A stretch of 64,000 nt of DNA from Talinum fruticosum (Eukaryota; Streptophyta; Magnoliopsida; Caryophyllales; Talinaceae), in the NCBI GenBank assembly GCA_021018815.1, contig JAITYX010000059.1:496001-560000 (forward strand). The letters are read 5' to 3'. The position numbers and the translations under genes are program-made. Positions 1 through 11,300 of this stretch are shown piece by piece (the stretch's first letter is position 1; every line of letters starts with the position of its first letter). The notes below the pieces were generated by a model. That model saw only the letters and a program-made list of their open reading frames with translations. It did not search any database and had not been told where the DNA came from.

Positions 1-138
1 CATCTTTAGCCAAGCCCAATACTCACTTTTCAATATTATTATTTCATTTCTAATATATATAACCCGGCCCAATTCTCACCAGATTTAAATTTCACAGTGT
101 AAATATTTCTGGCCTTGTTTATTGCATCATAAGCTTTG

Positions 139-172
<34 letters not shown>

Positions 173-1257
173 GTGGGTTGTCTTGGCCATAACAAACACA
201 CTAGTTTGCAAAGCACAAAGTACATATAGGAGCACCTCATAATGCCTTTGAAACAACATTCAATGTATTAGGGTCGTTATAGATTAAAATGTGATATTCG
301 AATGTGGCAAAATTAGTCTCAAAACGAATTGAATAAATGAAACTTAATAATTAAATTCAATTGACTCGATTTCTACCAATAATTGAACCAACTCAAAACT
401 TTTATCGAAATTCGATTCTTTCACAGGCTAAGTTTATGAGCTCAAAAATCTATTTTGATAAGAATCTACTCAATTTAAAAATGACCCACTTGTTGATATG
501 AATCAAACTGAAATCTCATTAGTCCAGACCTAGTTTGACCTAAACGCTCCTCCTCTATCCTGTTCTCCATTAAGTAGCAGACCTTAAAGGCTACTATAAA
601 CAAAAAAGAAAGAAAAGTTACATGACCTTGTTTCAGAATCAAAAGTATGCTATTATTTTCTCATAAAGAAGACATGTTTATTAATCTTCCTTTGTATCAC
701 CAAACCAATGAGTGCTTCGCCATGTAAAGTAATGGCAGCGTAGCTATTTCTATGGATGTTCTTGCTCCTTGCCGGTGGTGTTCCATTTTTACCACATTTC
801 TTCCAAAACTCAGAACTTAACAACATACTTTTGGAGGCATAAGCTATATAGGCTTCGACTCGAGTTCAATAAACCAATGGATTCCCATCTACTCTTGGCG
901 TCTCCCTTTCATACAGGTATACTCGCAACTTGAAGTGTTTTAGGTTTTGGCTCAGTCATGCTATTGACTTCCACGTTGAACCATAACAATAATCTTAATC
1001 TTATATATTACATATGTGCTGATTCAACTGGGGCTACATCTTAAGAAGTCCTGCATTTGAGATCCCCTTCTTTTTTTAAGTCCACGATCAAACAAGCAAC
1101 TTTTTACACAGCTTTTTATGTTGTTGTCTGTCCTGGGCTAACCCCAAAAGGAAAAAAGGAACAAAAGGGTATGCATTTCGAAGTATCCTGGGTCAAAGAA
1201 TAATACATGATATATAGCAAGATTGCGACACTTCTACAAACAAAGAATATTTACTAT
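1..1257. other. 3' flank of MYB3R, no gene seen
   Basis: AT-rich sequence downstream of the MYB3R stop codon. It holds a 30-base T run at 141-170 and scattered T-rich stretches, but no open frame of useful length and no recognisable protein. The first few hundred bases next to the stop codon should include the MYB3R 3' untranslated region; I could not place its end. Confidence 0.5.
141..170. repeat. Poly-T tract (30 T)
   Basis: Uninterrupted run of 30 T. It could be the reverse-strand poly(A) tail of an old retroposon, but no element body is recognisable beside it. Confidence 0.9.
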
Positions 1258-4200
1258 CTATCTGTAACTCTTGAGCAAACTAGAAGGCGGGCTCGATAAA
1301 CCTGCTGCACCAAAACATTTCCCCTTCTCCAATGATTTTGCCGGTGTCTCAGTCGCACATTCGCTGAAATCAAGAACACGCCTTTCCGCCTGGAAGTACA
1401 AAAGATTGTATTAAAGAATTAGAATTTCCCTTATAACCAAACAAAACCGAGATTGAGATGGAAGGGGATCATTCGCAGTTAGAGAGGTTGCAGTCCACCT
1501 ACACCCTCACCCCCACCCCCACCCCCACCCAAATGGTTGAGATCTCGAATTGTAAAAGGGTTTACCACTAGTGGTAAAAAGTTGCTGAAAAGAATACAAC
1601 CAATTGGGTGGAGTGCAATCTTACAGTCCACCTATTCAATGGTTGGAATTTTTTCACCAAATTATTTAAAAAATTTATAAAAAAATCTCAGCCATTGGAT
1701 GGCTAGACCTAATTGCAACTTATAATCCGCCCATCCAACAGCTAATGTATTACAGCAATTTTTTTTACTAATAACTTTACCACTGGTGGTAAATTCGTTA
1801 ACAATTTTAAATCTCATCCATTCCCATCCAATGGCTGAGGGGTGGGATGTTCAAGTAGAGTGTTTCTCTGATGATCTGTCATTGTCTTGACGAATCTTCT
1901 TATATTAAGGAAAAACGAGAATAGACTCACCAAGACGTTGGAGGCCAAGCGGAGGCGACCTTCGTATTGACTTTCAGTAGCATTACTATTCTCTGTTTCA
2001 GGCTCTAGGTTTTTGATGATTCTCTGCTTTATTATGCTTTCAGGAGTTTCGCTTCCCAAAACTTCCCGAGCATCTGCATAAGCTTCTGCAGTATGCTCAT
2101 TAATTTGCTTCATTAACCCCAGTGCATCAACGCTCCTAACTCCTGGGCTCATGAATATGCCTATGTCCTGAGTTTTAGAATGAGATAAGCAAATTATTAA
2201 GCATTGTCGACTGAAATAAATCACATAAAAGGCAATAATGAACTGACAAATACCTCAATTGTTATATCTGCATCAAATCTTGGGCAAGTAACAAGAGAGC
2301 TGAAGTACCAAGGTGACTTCCATGCTGAAGGAGATTCAATGCTTCGTCTGAAGGGCGTTCCACCAAAACTGAGTAAATACAAAAGAAGAGCACATTAATC
2401 AGAAACTCAGAATATAGACAGGTGTCCAACAGAATAAAGGGAGAAGGATCTCACATGTTCAGGTTCTCGGTGCCAACTTCACTAACAAGGCTGTCAACCA
2501 TCTCCATAGATACTGCAGAAACTGGCTGACAAGATAGAGAATTGTTGCTTTGCTTCTTTTGGGCAAGTGTACACTGGCTTACAAAAGATGCAGCCCTATC
2601 AGTCCCTGGCTCTGACATGGCTCCCTTTTGGAAGTATCCTTGGAGCTCTGATCACTTGGCTTCAGTACTGTACTAGGTCCAACTCCATCCGGAGAAGACA
2701 GTTCTGTATCTTTCAAGGGACATTCAACAAGGACTCCTCTTGGCTGTTGAACCAATAACAGGAAGATAGTCAACTATTACAAAATATGAAACAAAGGCCA
2801 TTTGATTAAATGGACAAGCTTTATTAAAGTGGCCTCCAAGGAAGTGCACAAGAGTTTTTGTTTAATTTGTGAAGTGAAGACACAGATCGAGGAAGAAAAA
2901 TACTCACTGTGTAATCATGGTCAAGAATCTGTTCCTCGTCCATATCCACAATGTCGTTTTTATTCCACTCTTTATCTGATGTTTTGTCTCCAGAATCATG
3001 GCTACATTTCATCTCTGCTGTTTGCACTTGAGATGGTGGGCAGATATTTTCCTTGTCTAGAATTGATGCTTCTGTGTTATTTTGATCATGAGATGGGGAT
3101 AGTGATTCCTTGTCGTGATCAGCCTCATCGAACATAACATCTAAACGAGAAAACTCTTTGGTCAACCTGGATGTGCACAAGAATCCTTGATTTTTGTCAC
3201 TTCCGATCTTTTTATCATATCGTCTTTCTGAAAAAGGTGATAAAGGAGACAGTAGGTCACGATGCCTCTTCTTTAATATGGAGGGTGTACAAGAAAAAGT
3301 TTTAGCAGCGCTCTTCAAAACAGCATCTGGACTATCATCAGAAGACGGTGAATCCCACAACTTAAAGGGAGTAACACTATTCATGGAGGACATCATCAAC
3401 TGACGGATGCCGAGAGGACTATAATCCTGCAGAGCATCAGATCCAGACTGAGCAAGATCGCAACTAAAAAGGGAATGTCCAGAGATGGAAAGCGGGGAGG
3501 TTCATAGCATAGCATCCCTGCCTCCTTTTCACCTCTTCGCTCCATCACTTGTTGAACTACTGAAGGAGGCGTTTGCTGGCTATCTGATGTTTCAGAAGTA
3601 AATGTATTTACAGGGACTAATCTTGATGAGTCCATTAGATCTGTTTGTTCAGTCAAACCTACATCAATATGAGCGCAGCATGGCAAACCAGAATGGTTCT
3701 GTGCATGGATAAGCCCCTCGCCTGCATTTGTGGCAACCCCTGCACTTCAGATACAACCAAACTGTGATTTATCTGATTGAGTTCCTTAGTGCATGTCACC
3801 AAATTATTTCCTGCTGAATCCTCTAAAGGAATAGAATAAAGATTTTGACAATCAGAAGGTTCTATTCCAGCAGTATCCAAAGGATTACATGACTGCAAAG
3901 CTATGGTCCCACCAGTTCCAGAAAATTGAAAGGTAGATTGGAAAGTTAATGACTCTCTATATCTATCCACATCAACAACGTCAGAGCATTTAGTGAAATT
4001 CGCTGTGGATCTGTCACCCTCTTCTGATGGAAATGAGACATGGGAATAATCTTTTTCTGTTTTCGGCTTCAGTCCAGGGACATCAGAAGCCAGAACCACA
4101 TCATTAACCAAACCAGGTCCGCCGTACCGTGTCGACTGGTACGAAAGCGCATGAGCTGTGTCTTGCTTACTATCAGTAAGATGATTCCCTGATAGATCGG

Positions 4201-7200
4201 ATGAGTCTCCAGCCAACTCCATGCAGGAAACACTGGGTAAGCTTATTGTGCCGAACTTTCTGTCCCTAGTTGCATAGGATCCAGAATCTTTGGAATAATT
4301 CTCCTCGAGATATGTAGACGGGCAGCCGAACTCATATGGCATATCCTGAAAGGTAAAGGTGATGTCGTCAAGAGATGTGCAGTACTGCACTGAGCATGAT
4401 GCTGAAGGACTAGTAGTTTGCGTCTTTCCATAATCTGAATCAACTGGCAAAAGAGAGTCATCTCTTGTTTGGCAGGCTGTATTAGACATGTCACTTGCAG
4501 TTTGAGAGCACCCAACTTGACTACATTCTGAATTATCCTCTGCCTCTATTCCATCTTTGCAAACACTACCATCTCCACTGCTATGGTGTACCCGCAAGGA
4601 AGCTGCAGGCATAGACTGATGATTTTGATGGCTAATTAATGGTAGGCCTTGGATTTGAGCAAGCAACCCTGAAGCAATATAGGAATCCAGTTTCTTTTTC
4701 ACAGAGCTGTTCCAATGATTTTTAATGGCATTGTCTGTCCTGATTGCCAACAACAATAGATGTTTCAGAAAAGTGGGATTCTGAAAATGTATGGATGCCA
4801 CCAACAAGCATGCTGCTAACCAAATTTCCAAAGATTGGACAATTGCACAAGAGAATCCTTCGCAGCTGGGGGGTAATGCAATCTTGCTCCCAACAGTTGA
4901 GATTTCAAATTGTTAAAGAACTTTACCACTAGTGGTAAAAAAATCGTTAACAAAAAATTCAGAACATTGGATAGGTGGAATGCATGATTGCAACCCCCCC
5001 ACCCCGCACCCAAAAGGTTGAAGTTTCAAATTGTTAAATGATTAAAAAAAAATTTCTCGGTTGTTTGATGGATGGTTTGCGCCTCCCCCCCAAAAAAAAA
5101 AAAAAAAACTACATAGGATCTCAATCTCAAAAATGCAGGAAAAGCATTTGCCCGCCTATTCAAGAGAAAACTGAACTAGATCAATTTCAAGATTCAAGAG
5201 AAAAGGGGGGAGGATTCATAGAAATGAAACTTGAAGATACCTTCCAGGCAAATATTTTGTTAGCTCTGCCCACCTATTCCCATGTATTTGATGAGCACGA
5301 ATGAGAATAAGTTCCTCTTCTTGAGTCCATGCTTCCTTGTTTATTGCAGGATTTAGATGGTTATGCCACCTAAAAAATAGAACGAGTAGAAATGCAGCAA
5401 AAGAGTTAGAACATGTGCACAAGAATAAACAGAAAATCTTTTACAAATGTATATATGCCTGCTGAGAAAGAACTGAAGCAAGAGCCATAGATATTGATGA
5501 CGTGGATTATTGTGTCTACTGACTCTAGTCCAGAGCACAAAACAGGCTAGAATTGACAGACGGGAGAGAGAAAATGCCAGCGGCTTTCACAATATTCACC
5601 CCTCTAAAAGCTGACAAGTGGCAAGAATCACTGTTGATATAAAACATCAATACATAATGGTTGGATCATAAGACCTACCAACACTGACATCACAATGCAC
5701 TTCATTACAAGTTAACCCTTTTTTTCTAGGAATGTAAAACTTTCTACCACTTCTGCCAACAGTTAAAGGGCTGATCAGTTCGGCGACACTGACACACATA
5801 GTAATTAGTGAAGACAAATGAAAATGGTCATATGCAGTCTGAAACTGCTTAGGACGCTGTTGCTGTTTGTAGCAAAAATAAGCAAACAACTAACTGCATC
5901 AAGACTTGCTATCACCGGCTAATGAAACTATGAAATGGATAAAAATGATGAGTCCTCTGCATTTTTACACCTAAGCTGTGGTGCTGAGACAGTTAAGTCG
6001 ACATTTAGTCATTTAGAGGAAGGTTGACTAAATAAAACAGATGAACACAGTACTGGAAGCAAGAAAGAAATGTTGGTATGTACCTTTCTCGGCATTGTTT
6101 TCCTATACGTCCTGGAAGATGTTGAGCAATAGTAGACCATTTCTTTGGTCCATATTTGTTCACTAATTGAATAATAATTTCATCCTCCTGAGCATATTTT
6201 TAAAAAGTCATAAAAATTGTTCAGTAGATTATTAGTAAGAATAACTTGATACATAACAGACAATTGCGTTGAAGCAGAAACCAAAAAAGTGCTGGTATAT
6301 ACCTCTTTAGACCAGGGGCCCTTGATGAGCTCTGGATTGAGGACCTTTTGCCACCGGTGCAAGCATTGAACATCGGTTCTATCTTTGAAACATTCAGCTG
6401 CAAATTGTTGATTATGATAAGTAACTTACACACGCAACTTTCAGGAGTAACTACAACATGTGTATGACATCCAAGTCACTGTATAAACAAGTCAGACAAG
6501 AATACCTATTTTCTTCCAGTTTTTCCCTTTGTAACGTTGAACAGCTTTGCGCAAAACCTCATCCTGAATAACGTGGTAAAAACTAAAGTTATGAAACGCA
6601 TGAAATGGCTCATGCCATCATATTTCTGCACAACTAGGAGGTCAGGCCTTCGCGATTCTGAGTCACGATAATAATTCTTTTACATATTTGTAATTCCAAA
6701 CCTAGCATATGCTGAGGGTCATTCCCATTGCACACAGTAAGCTCAGCAGATAAATAAAGGACCAGTATTTTCACTATTTTGCAAGGTAGGGGACAATGAG
6801 GCAATTTACTAGCATTAAGTTAAAGAACATCACATTCACACTCTGACGATTAGGGTGCTATGTTAGTAGTATCATTAGATTGGGTGACTAGTAGGAAAAT
6901 TAGTATTGAACCAACGCACCAAATACTATAAAGCATGGATGGGGTATGGCATACGCATTAGCAAGTTAAGAAACTCATTTGTAAAATCAATATTCCCAAG
7001 ACAAGCAACATGTGTTTAGGCAGTTAAGTTGATCAAAGTAAAAGCAAGAGTTACAGATCCAAATCCCCATGGCTACATAAAGACAAGTTTATGTGTAAAG
7101 ACAAGTTTATATGCACCAATTAAAGTAAATATCAATAAGCAGTTAAGCACTTAGCGAACTAAAGGCACAAGCACAGTGGATTCACCACCACTACAATGAT

Positions 7201-8602
7201 ACGATCAAGAATGGAATGATAATTCATTTTAATGGTTTTAAAAAGAAAAAAATATAGTACAGAAAGTGAACCAAAAACCCAATTACCTCCTCAGGAGTCC
7301 ATTGGCCTCTAGTTGATCGCCTTGTAGGTCCAGTGGTCCTCCTAAAATACAAGGAAATTATTCAGCTTAACAACGTCTACATAACTGTATGAAAAAGTTT
7401 TTAAACTTCTAGAGACAAAAGATTACACGATGACAGGTGATCAATACAAAAGTGAAATTCCAAAAGGTGCAACTGTGGAGGGCATGCCTAGGCTCACAAA
7501 GTGAAATTCCAAAAGATTAAAAAAAGTCCCATAAAAGATCTAATCTTAGTTTCAAAAGCGTGCCCAGGGCATACCTAGCTCACAAAAGCCCGAAGCCCAC
7601 CCCCTTGCAACTTGCAAGGGGTCAAGCCCAGCCCCTCCAAAAAGCCCTCTGAGGCACGCGCCTCAGTCTGCACCTCAGCCAGCACGCAGTTGCCCCTCCT
7701 GCGCCTTGCGTGCCTGACAGGGCTTTTTTCTTTTTTTTTGCTATTTTCTGTTTTTTGCTATTTTCTGTCTCCCCCTCCTCTCTCTTGTTTCTGTCTTTGT
7801 TACACTGCGAGTGAGTGGGTAAGTTGCCCCTTTTTTCCAAACTGTGCTATTCTTTTTCTTTTTCTGCTTGCTTTTTGGTGAAAATCGTAGCGAATTCATT
7901 GTGTTATCACAATCTAAGACTCTTTATGGTATTTTTTGTAGTTACAATGGTATCTAATTACTTATTTGATGTCATCATCTAGTATACTCGATCAAAAATA
8001 TTGCTTGGTAATGATTTTCAAGCATTTTTTTAGTAAGTGCGCCTCGTTCCAAAAGCCCACGCCTTCGCCACGAAGCCCACGCCCGAGCAGCAGGACCCTT
8101 TGCGCTTTTGTGCACCTTCAGCTTTTTAAACTAAGGCTCTAATGCATAGAAGGGAAAAATGGCTTAAAGATGCAACTATCACTGGAATGGCAGCCTCGGA
8201 ACAGATCTAATAAGAGTGTGGACATGCTCTTGCTCCCAATTTCACAAGATTATCAAGTTTTTACCAACACTTGCAAGTTCAAGGCCACCAGTATAGTTGT
8301 ATATCCAAGGGGAAAAATTTATTCACTGTATTTCCATCAATAATGCCATTAGTAGCAGGAAATCTAGAAACAGTAACAGCAAATGTGTTAACTTCATGTT
8401 TCATTTCATATATGTCAACAACTCAATTATAGAAGAAGACCCTGCACCAAGTCAATAGCAAACTTCACATGACTCATGAGTGATATAGAATGAATACCCA
8501 TGCATTGGTCGGACTCGAGGAAAAGCATTGCTTGCCCCGTTTGAAGGGGAGCTGACGAGGGCGCAGGGGGAGTGAAGGAGTAATTTTCCGGTCACTTTCC
8601 AT
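1258..8602 (-). CDS. MYB3R: Three-repeat MYB transcription factor, MYB3R1/MYB3R4 class (11 coding exons, frame breaks)
   Basis: Nuclear regulator of G2/M genes. Coding exons, in gene order: 8602-8498, 7341-7287, 6563-6506, 6397-6303, 6187-6084, 5369-5241, 4739-2908, 2743-2455, 2368-2254, 2167-1931, 1389-1258. All ten coding introns have GT-AG ends. The start is chosen because ATG 8602 has a good context (ACCATGG) and opens MESDR, the usual family N-terminus. Repeats R1 (about residues 46-96), R2 (98-148) and R3 (150-199) keep their Trp residues, for example RGQWTPEED, KGPWSKEEDE and KEAWTQEEE. Conserved C-terminal blocks follow: YSPLGIRQLMMSS, PSILKKRHRDLLSPLS, FSRLDVMFDE, GGTPFRRSIESPSAWKSPW and AERRVLDF. 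As read, the frame breaks near 8566, 3737, 3466 and 2626. After compensating for these the CDS is 3153 nt (about 1050 aa), the usual length. The family is certain; whether the gene is intact is not. Confidence 0.93.
1487..1860. repeat. MITE-like inverted-repeat element with palindromic TTTACCACTAGTGGTAAA motif
   Basis: Lies in the last MYB3R intron (1390-1930). The left part carries GTTGAGATCTCGAATTG then the palindrome TTTACCACTAGTGGTAAA at about 1560-1578. The right part carries the variant TTTACCACTGGTGGTAAA, then CGTTAACAATTTTAAATCTC, which is roughly the reverse complement of the left part. A CACCCC-rich minisatellite lies at 1505-1530. A second member is at about 4870-5065. It has no coding capacity. 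Exact ends and target-site duplication were not resolved. Confidence 0.7.
4870..5065. repeat. Second copy of the TTTACCACTAGTGGTAAA element
   Basis: In the MYB3R intron 4740-5240. It shares GTTGAGATTTCAAATTGTTAA, the palindrome TTTACCACTAGTGGTAAA (4921-4938) and CGTTAAC with the element at 1487-1860. The AAATTGTTAAA segment recurs at about 5030, suggesting a partial inner duplication. Confidence 0.7.
7555..8140. repeat. GC-rich dispersed-repeat insertion in MYB3R intron
   Basis: A GC-rich island (CCCACGCC, GAGGCACGCGCCTC, GCGCCTTGCGTGCC) inside the otherwise AT-rich intron 7342-8497. The two flanks share AAAAGC, GCCCAC and GCACC-type words around a T-rich and AT-rich centre. The right end reads GTGCACCTTCAGCTTTTTAAAC. 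I have seen similar GCGCCT-rich plant repeats but cannot assign a superfamily. Just upstream, AAAGTGAAATTCCAAAAG occurs twice (about 7450 and 7501). Confidence 0.5.
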
Positions 8603-9700
8603 GGTTCTTTGTCAAATAGGCAGAATTGCACATCCCAATTCCAATTAGATGACAATTCTCTCCAGTGAATGGTCCCCAAGGCATTATCAACCTTCCTACT
8701 GATTGGCAGGCGTTTCCTTTGTGCAAGATGAGCCCAGAGACTAGAAAAGGAACACAATAACAAAATCAGAAAAACACAACCTTCATAGTGCATTGCTATA
8801 TGAACAAGCTAAAAACAACTAAAAGCCATAATAAAGCATTGTAATTAGATTATGTTGGATGAGATCACTACGCGTGTTAGTGTTTTTGTATGGTTTTTTA
8901 AGATAAACCTTTGATATTATTAATCTAAACAAACCAAAGAAGAGACAAAACTAAAGCCTCTAGGACATCAACTGATCCAGAATACACTTCCAGCATTGCT
9001 AAACCCCTAATCTAAGCACTTCGCCTTTTGTGCTGCTTTTACCACAATCATCAATTATATTTTCCCTCCAATGGGACATCCAAAAATGTAATCTTTCCAT
9101 GGTTTAGGGTACAAAAGGAATGAAATGGAACTCTCAACTATAAATTTGTGGTTCATGTGCTTATACCAGATGGAAACATAGGCTCACTGAACTTCGTATT
9201 GATTCATTCAATCGAAAATTTTCATAACGAGGTTGAAACCCAGATAACCCAGTCAAAATCCTCAACTAAAAACTATTCGACTGAAACCCCAAACCCTAGA
9301 TCTCCGAAACGCATTTCAAATTCAAATGCTTAGACCCACTAATCTACTTCGCCCAAAAAAATAGAGCCGAATTTGAAACAACACTTCGAAGAACAGAAAG
9401 AGCAGAATCGATTACTGATCGAAAACATGCTCAAATATCACAGAGAGATAAAGTAGTACCTAAGTGAGTTTGAGCTTCCGATGAATATATGATCGGGGAA
9501 AGTTCCACAAAGCACTCGACTGGAGGCGATCGGAGATCCTTTGTGGATTGGAAGAGACAGAAAGATCTGCAGATGCAAATGTGTGATTTCGGTGAAGGGG
9601 GAGGGCGAGAGTGAGAGAGAGAGAGAGGAGTACCAAACGGTCTGAAAATTAGTGAAATTCAAATTGGGAAGGGGGGACAACGTAAAGAGTTCAAACCCTC
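8603..9700 (-). other. MYB3R 5' untranslated region with one intron, and core promoter
   Basis: The coding exon probably extends upstream to 8740, where TTTTCTAG gives an acceptor. An upstream leader exon ending at 9460 has a donor (CTTAG/GTACTA). It contains the pyrimidine-rich tract CTCTCTCTCTCTC (about 9610-9632) typical of plant leaders, so transcription probably starts near 9650-9700. The leader intron (8741-9459) has an AAACCCTAGA telo-box-like word near 9291. The exon structure is inferred from splice signals only. Confidence 0.45.
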
Positions 9701-9736
9701 TCCTGTTGGATCTCCATCAATGACCTCGTGGATCAA

Positions 9737-9747
9737 TCCAACGGTTC
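9737..9747 (+). promoter_or_regulatory. MSA-like element upstream of MYB3R
   Basis: TCCAACGGTTC matches the mitosis-specific activator consensus TCYAACGGYYA at 10 of 11 positions, just upstream of the inferred MYB3R transcription start. A second AACGG core is at 9797-9801 (TCAACGGATTA). MYB3R proteins are the known binders of this element; a role in autoregulation is inference. Confidence 0.5.
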
Positions 9748-10221
9748 ACATTCACTTTATCTGCTTTTGGACTTTCCTTTTAAAATTTTGAAAATCAACG
9801 GATTAATTTGGCAAATCTACTCCTGTTGACTATTCCAAACTCCAGTTCTTGTTGTCAATTTTTATTTTTTGAAATAAAAGCAAGGATTACGCGAATTTAA
9901 GTTCGACACCTCAAGCCTTTTTTTTAATTAACAATATTTTAATGACATATTAAATTTTAAAAAAAAAATAAACTGTGATATAAATTTTAGCGGTTTTATG
10001 TAGACTCGATCAAAATACATATCAAAATAGGTGAAGGATATAAGTCACGAGTCAATACTCAATAAGGTCAACAAAGCAAAGTTTCCAACCCTAATACTAT
10101 CCGACACGTATGCGGACTAATATAACTCGACCCTTAAATGTACTTTACATATCATCCGAATCGACCTTCACATGATTATATACACAAAATGATATGTTTA
10201 GACACATTCATATATATCGAG

Positions 10222-10470
10222 TGAGTGTTGGTCTAGTAGTAAAACACTTTACACTTTCACACTTTGATCCTCTCCATCGGGGTTCGAATATTAAAGGAAA
10301 TAGTTCTCTTGTAAGTTGTGGTAAATGAGTTGGGATGAGTTGTGAGGCTGGACTTTAAGTTTGAGCTTGATAATCCTATCCTTGTAGATCTTTAAGCCCA
10401 ATTAAAATTACCCCAAAAATAAGAGCCCAATTAGATAACCCACATTTACCCTTATAAAAAAAACATCATT
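10222..10470 (+). repeat. SINE-like remnant (tRNA-type A and B boxes)
   Basis: Begins GAGTGAGTGTTGGTCTAGTAG, which looks like a Pol III A box. About 50 bases later comes GGGGTTCGAATATT, a B box matching GWTCRANNC closely. A roughly 150-base body and an A-rich tract (about 10457-10465) follow. It does not fold as an intact tRNA. Ends are approximate. Confidence 0.5.
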
Positions 10471-10539
10471 CTTATATATGAAAATCAACATCCTTCTCAA
10501 AGAAAAAGGAGCCGGTTAACAAGAGAAAGAATGAACAAG

Positions 10540-10755
10540 CGCTAGCTTAGATGGTTCCCCCTCTCACTTGCCAACAACGCAACCCAAGTTCAGTCAGTCC
10601 TTGCTTGTCTCAATTTATCATCTCCTTTGAGAATGAGAGGAGTTTGTGGGGTCCCGAGTTTGTCATAGCTTCTACCTTCCTCCGACCTGTTAGTCTAGTG
10701 AATAACCTCTAAGATAGGTGATCCGAGTGTCCTTATTTACCCCAAAAAGGGAAAG
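10540..10755 (+). repeat. SINE-like remnant
   Basis: GCTAGCTTAGATGGTTCCCC resembles a tRNA A box and CCAAGTTCAGTCAGTCC, about 40 bases on, resembles a B box. The body carries GGGGTCCCGAG and ends near CCCCAAAAAGGG. No clear target-site duplication was seen. Confidence 0.5.
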
Positions 10756-11089
10756 AGAAAGAATAATTTTTAAAAAATTGAAACTAAGTGATAAGATAAT
10801 TACATATTCAAGAGTATATTAATAATCAATCAATTCACAATACAACATTTGATTAAAAAATTATACTTTGAAGTAATAAAGAATTTTAGGACAAGTGATA
10901 GACGTATTTTCAGTATCAAATTCCTTAGGATTCTTTTGCGAAAAATATTCATAGTATGCAATTTTTTTTTTTATTTTCTGTATAATCGGTTCAATAATTG
11001 AGAAGGATCTGAACCTAATCCAAACCTATCTAAATTATTTTTCTTATATCATGCCTAGGTAATTTAAACCATATAGTACTATATAACAT

Positions 11090-11300
11090 CGAAACAGTGA
11101 GTGGCTCAGTAGCCACCGACTCCGATTCCTTCCTCCCCCACCTCCGGTTCGATTTTGGGGGAACACTTTCCTCTTTGAGAAAATTGTGAGGGATTAGTCT
11201 ATCAACTTTAACATTATTCCCCACATCCTATCAGTCCATTAGGCTGCTCTGAGATGAAAAGCTAAATAAATAAATCCGCTTACTCATTAAAAAAAAAAAA
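11090..11300 (+). repeat. SINE with poly(A) tail
   Basis: GTGAGTGGCTCAGTAGCC (A-box-like) and CCGGTTCGATTTTGGGGG (B-box-like) are spaced about 45 bases apart. A roughly 130-base body ends in an A run at 11289-11300. This is the best formed of the SINE-like elements in the window. Flanking duplications are not obvious, so it is probably old. Confidence 0.6.

Noticed and set aside
8452..8793. 113-codon minus-strand frame as the full MYB3R N-terminus
   Set aside because: Only its last part (AFPRVRPMHG) fits the family. The upstream residues have no resemblance, while ATG 8602 in another frame gives the conserved MESDR start.
10222..11300. Functional tRNA genes at the A/B-box matches
   Set aside because: The sequences do not form acceptor and anticodon stems; bodies and A-rich ends fit SINE remnants.
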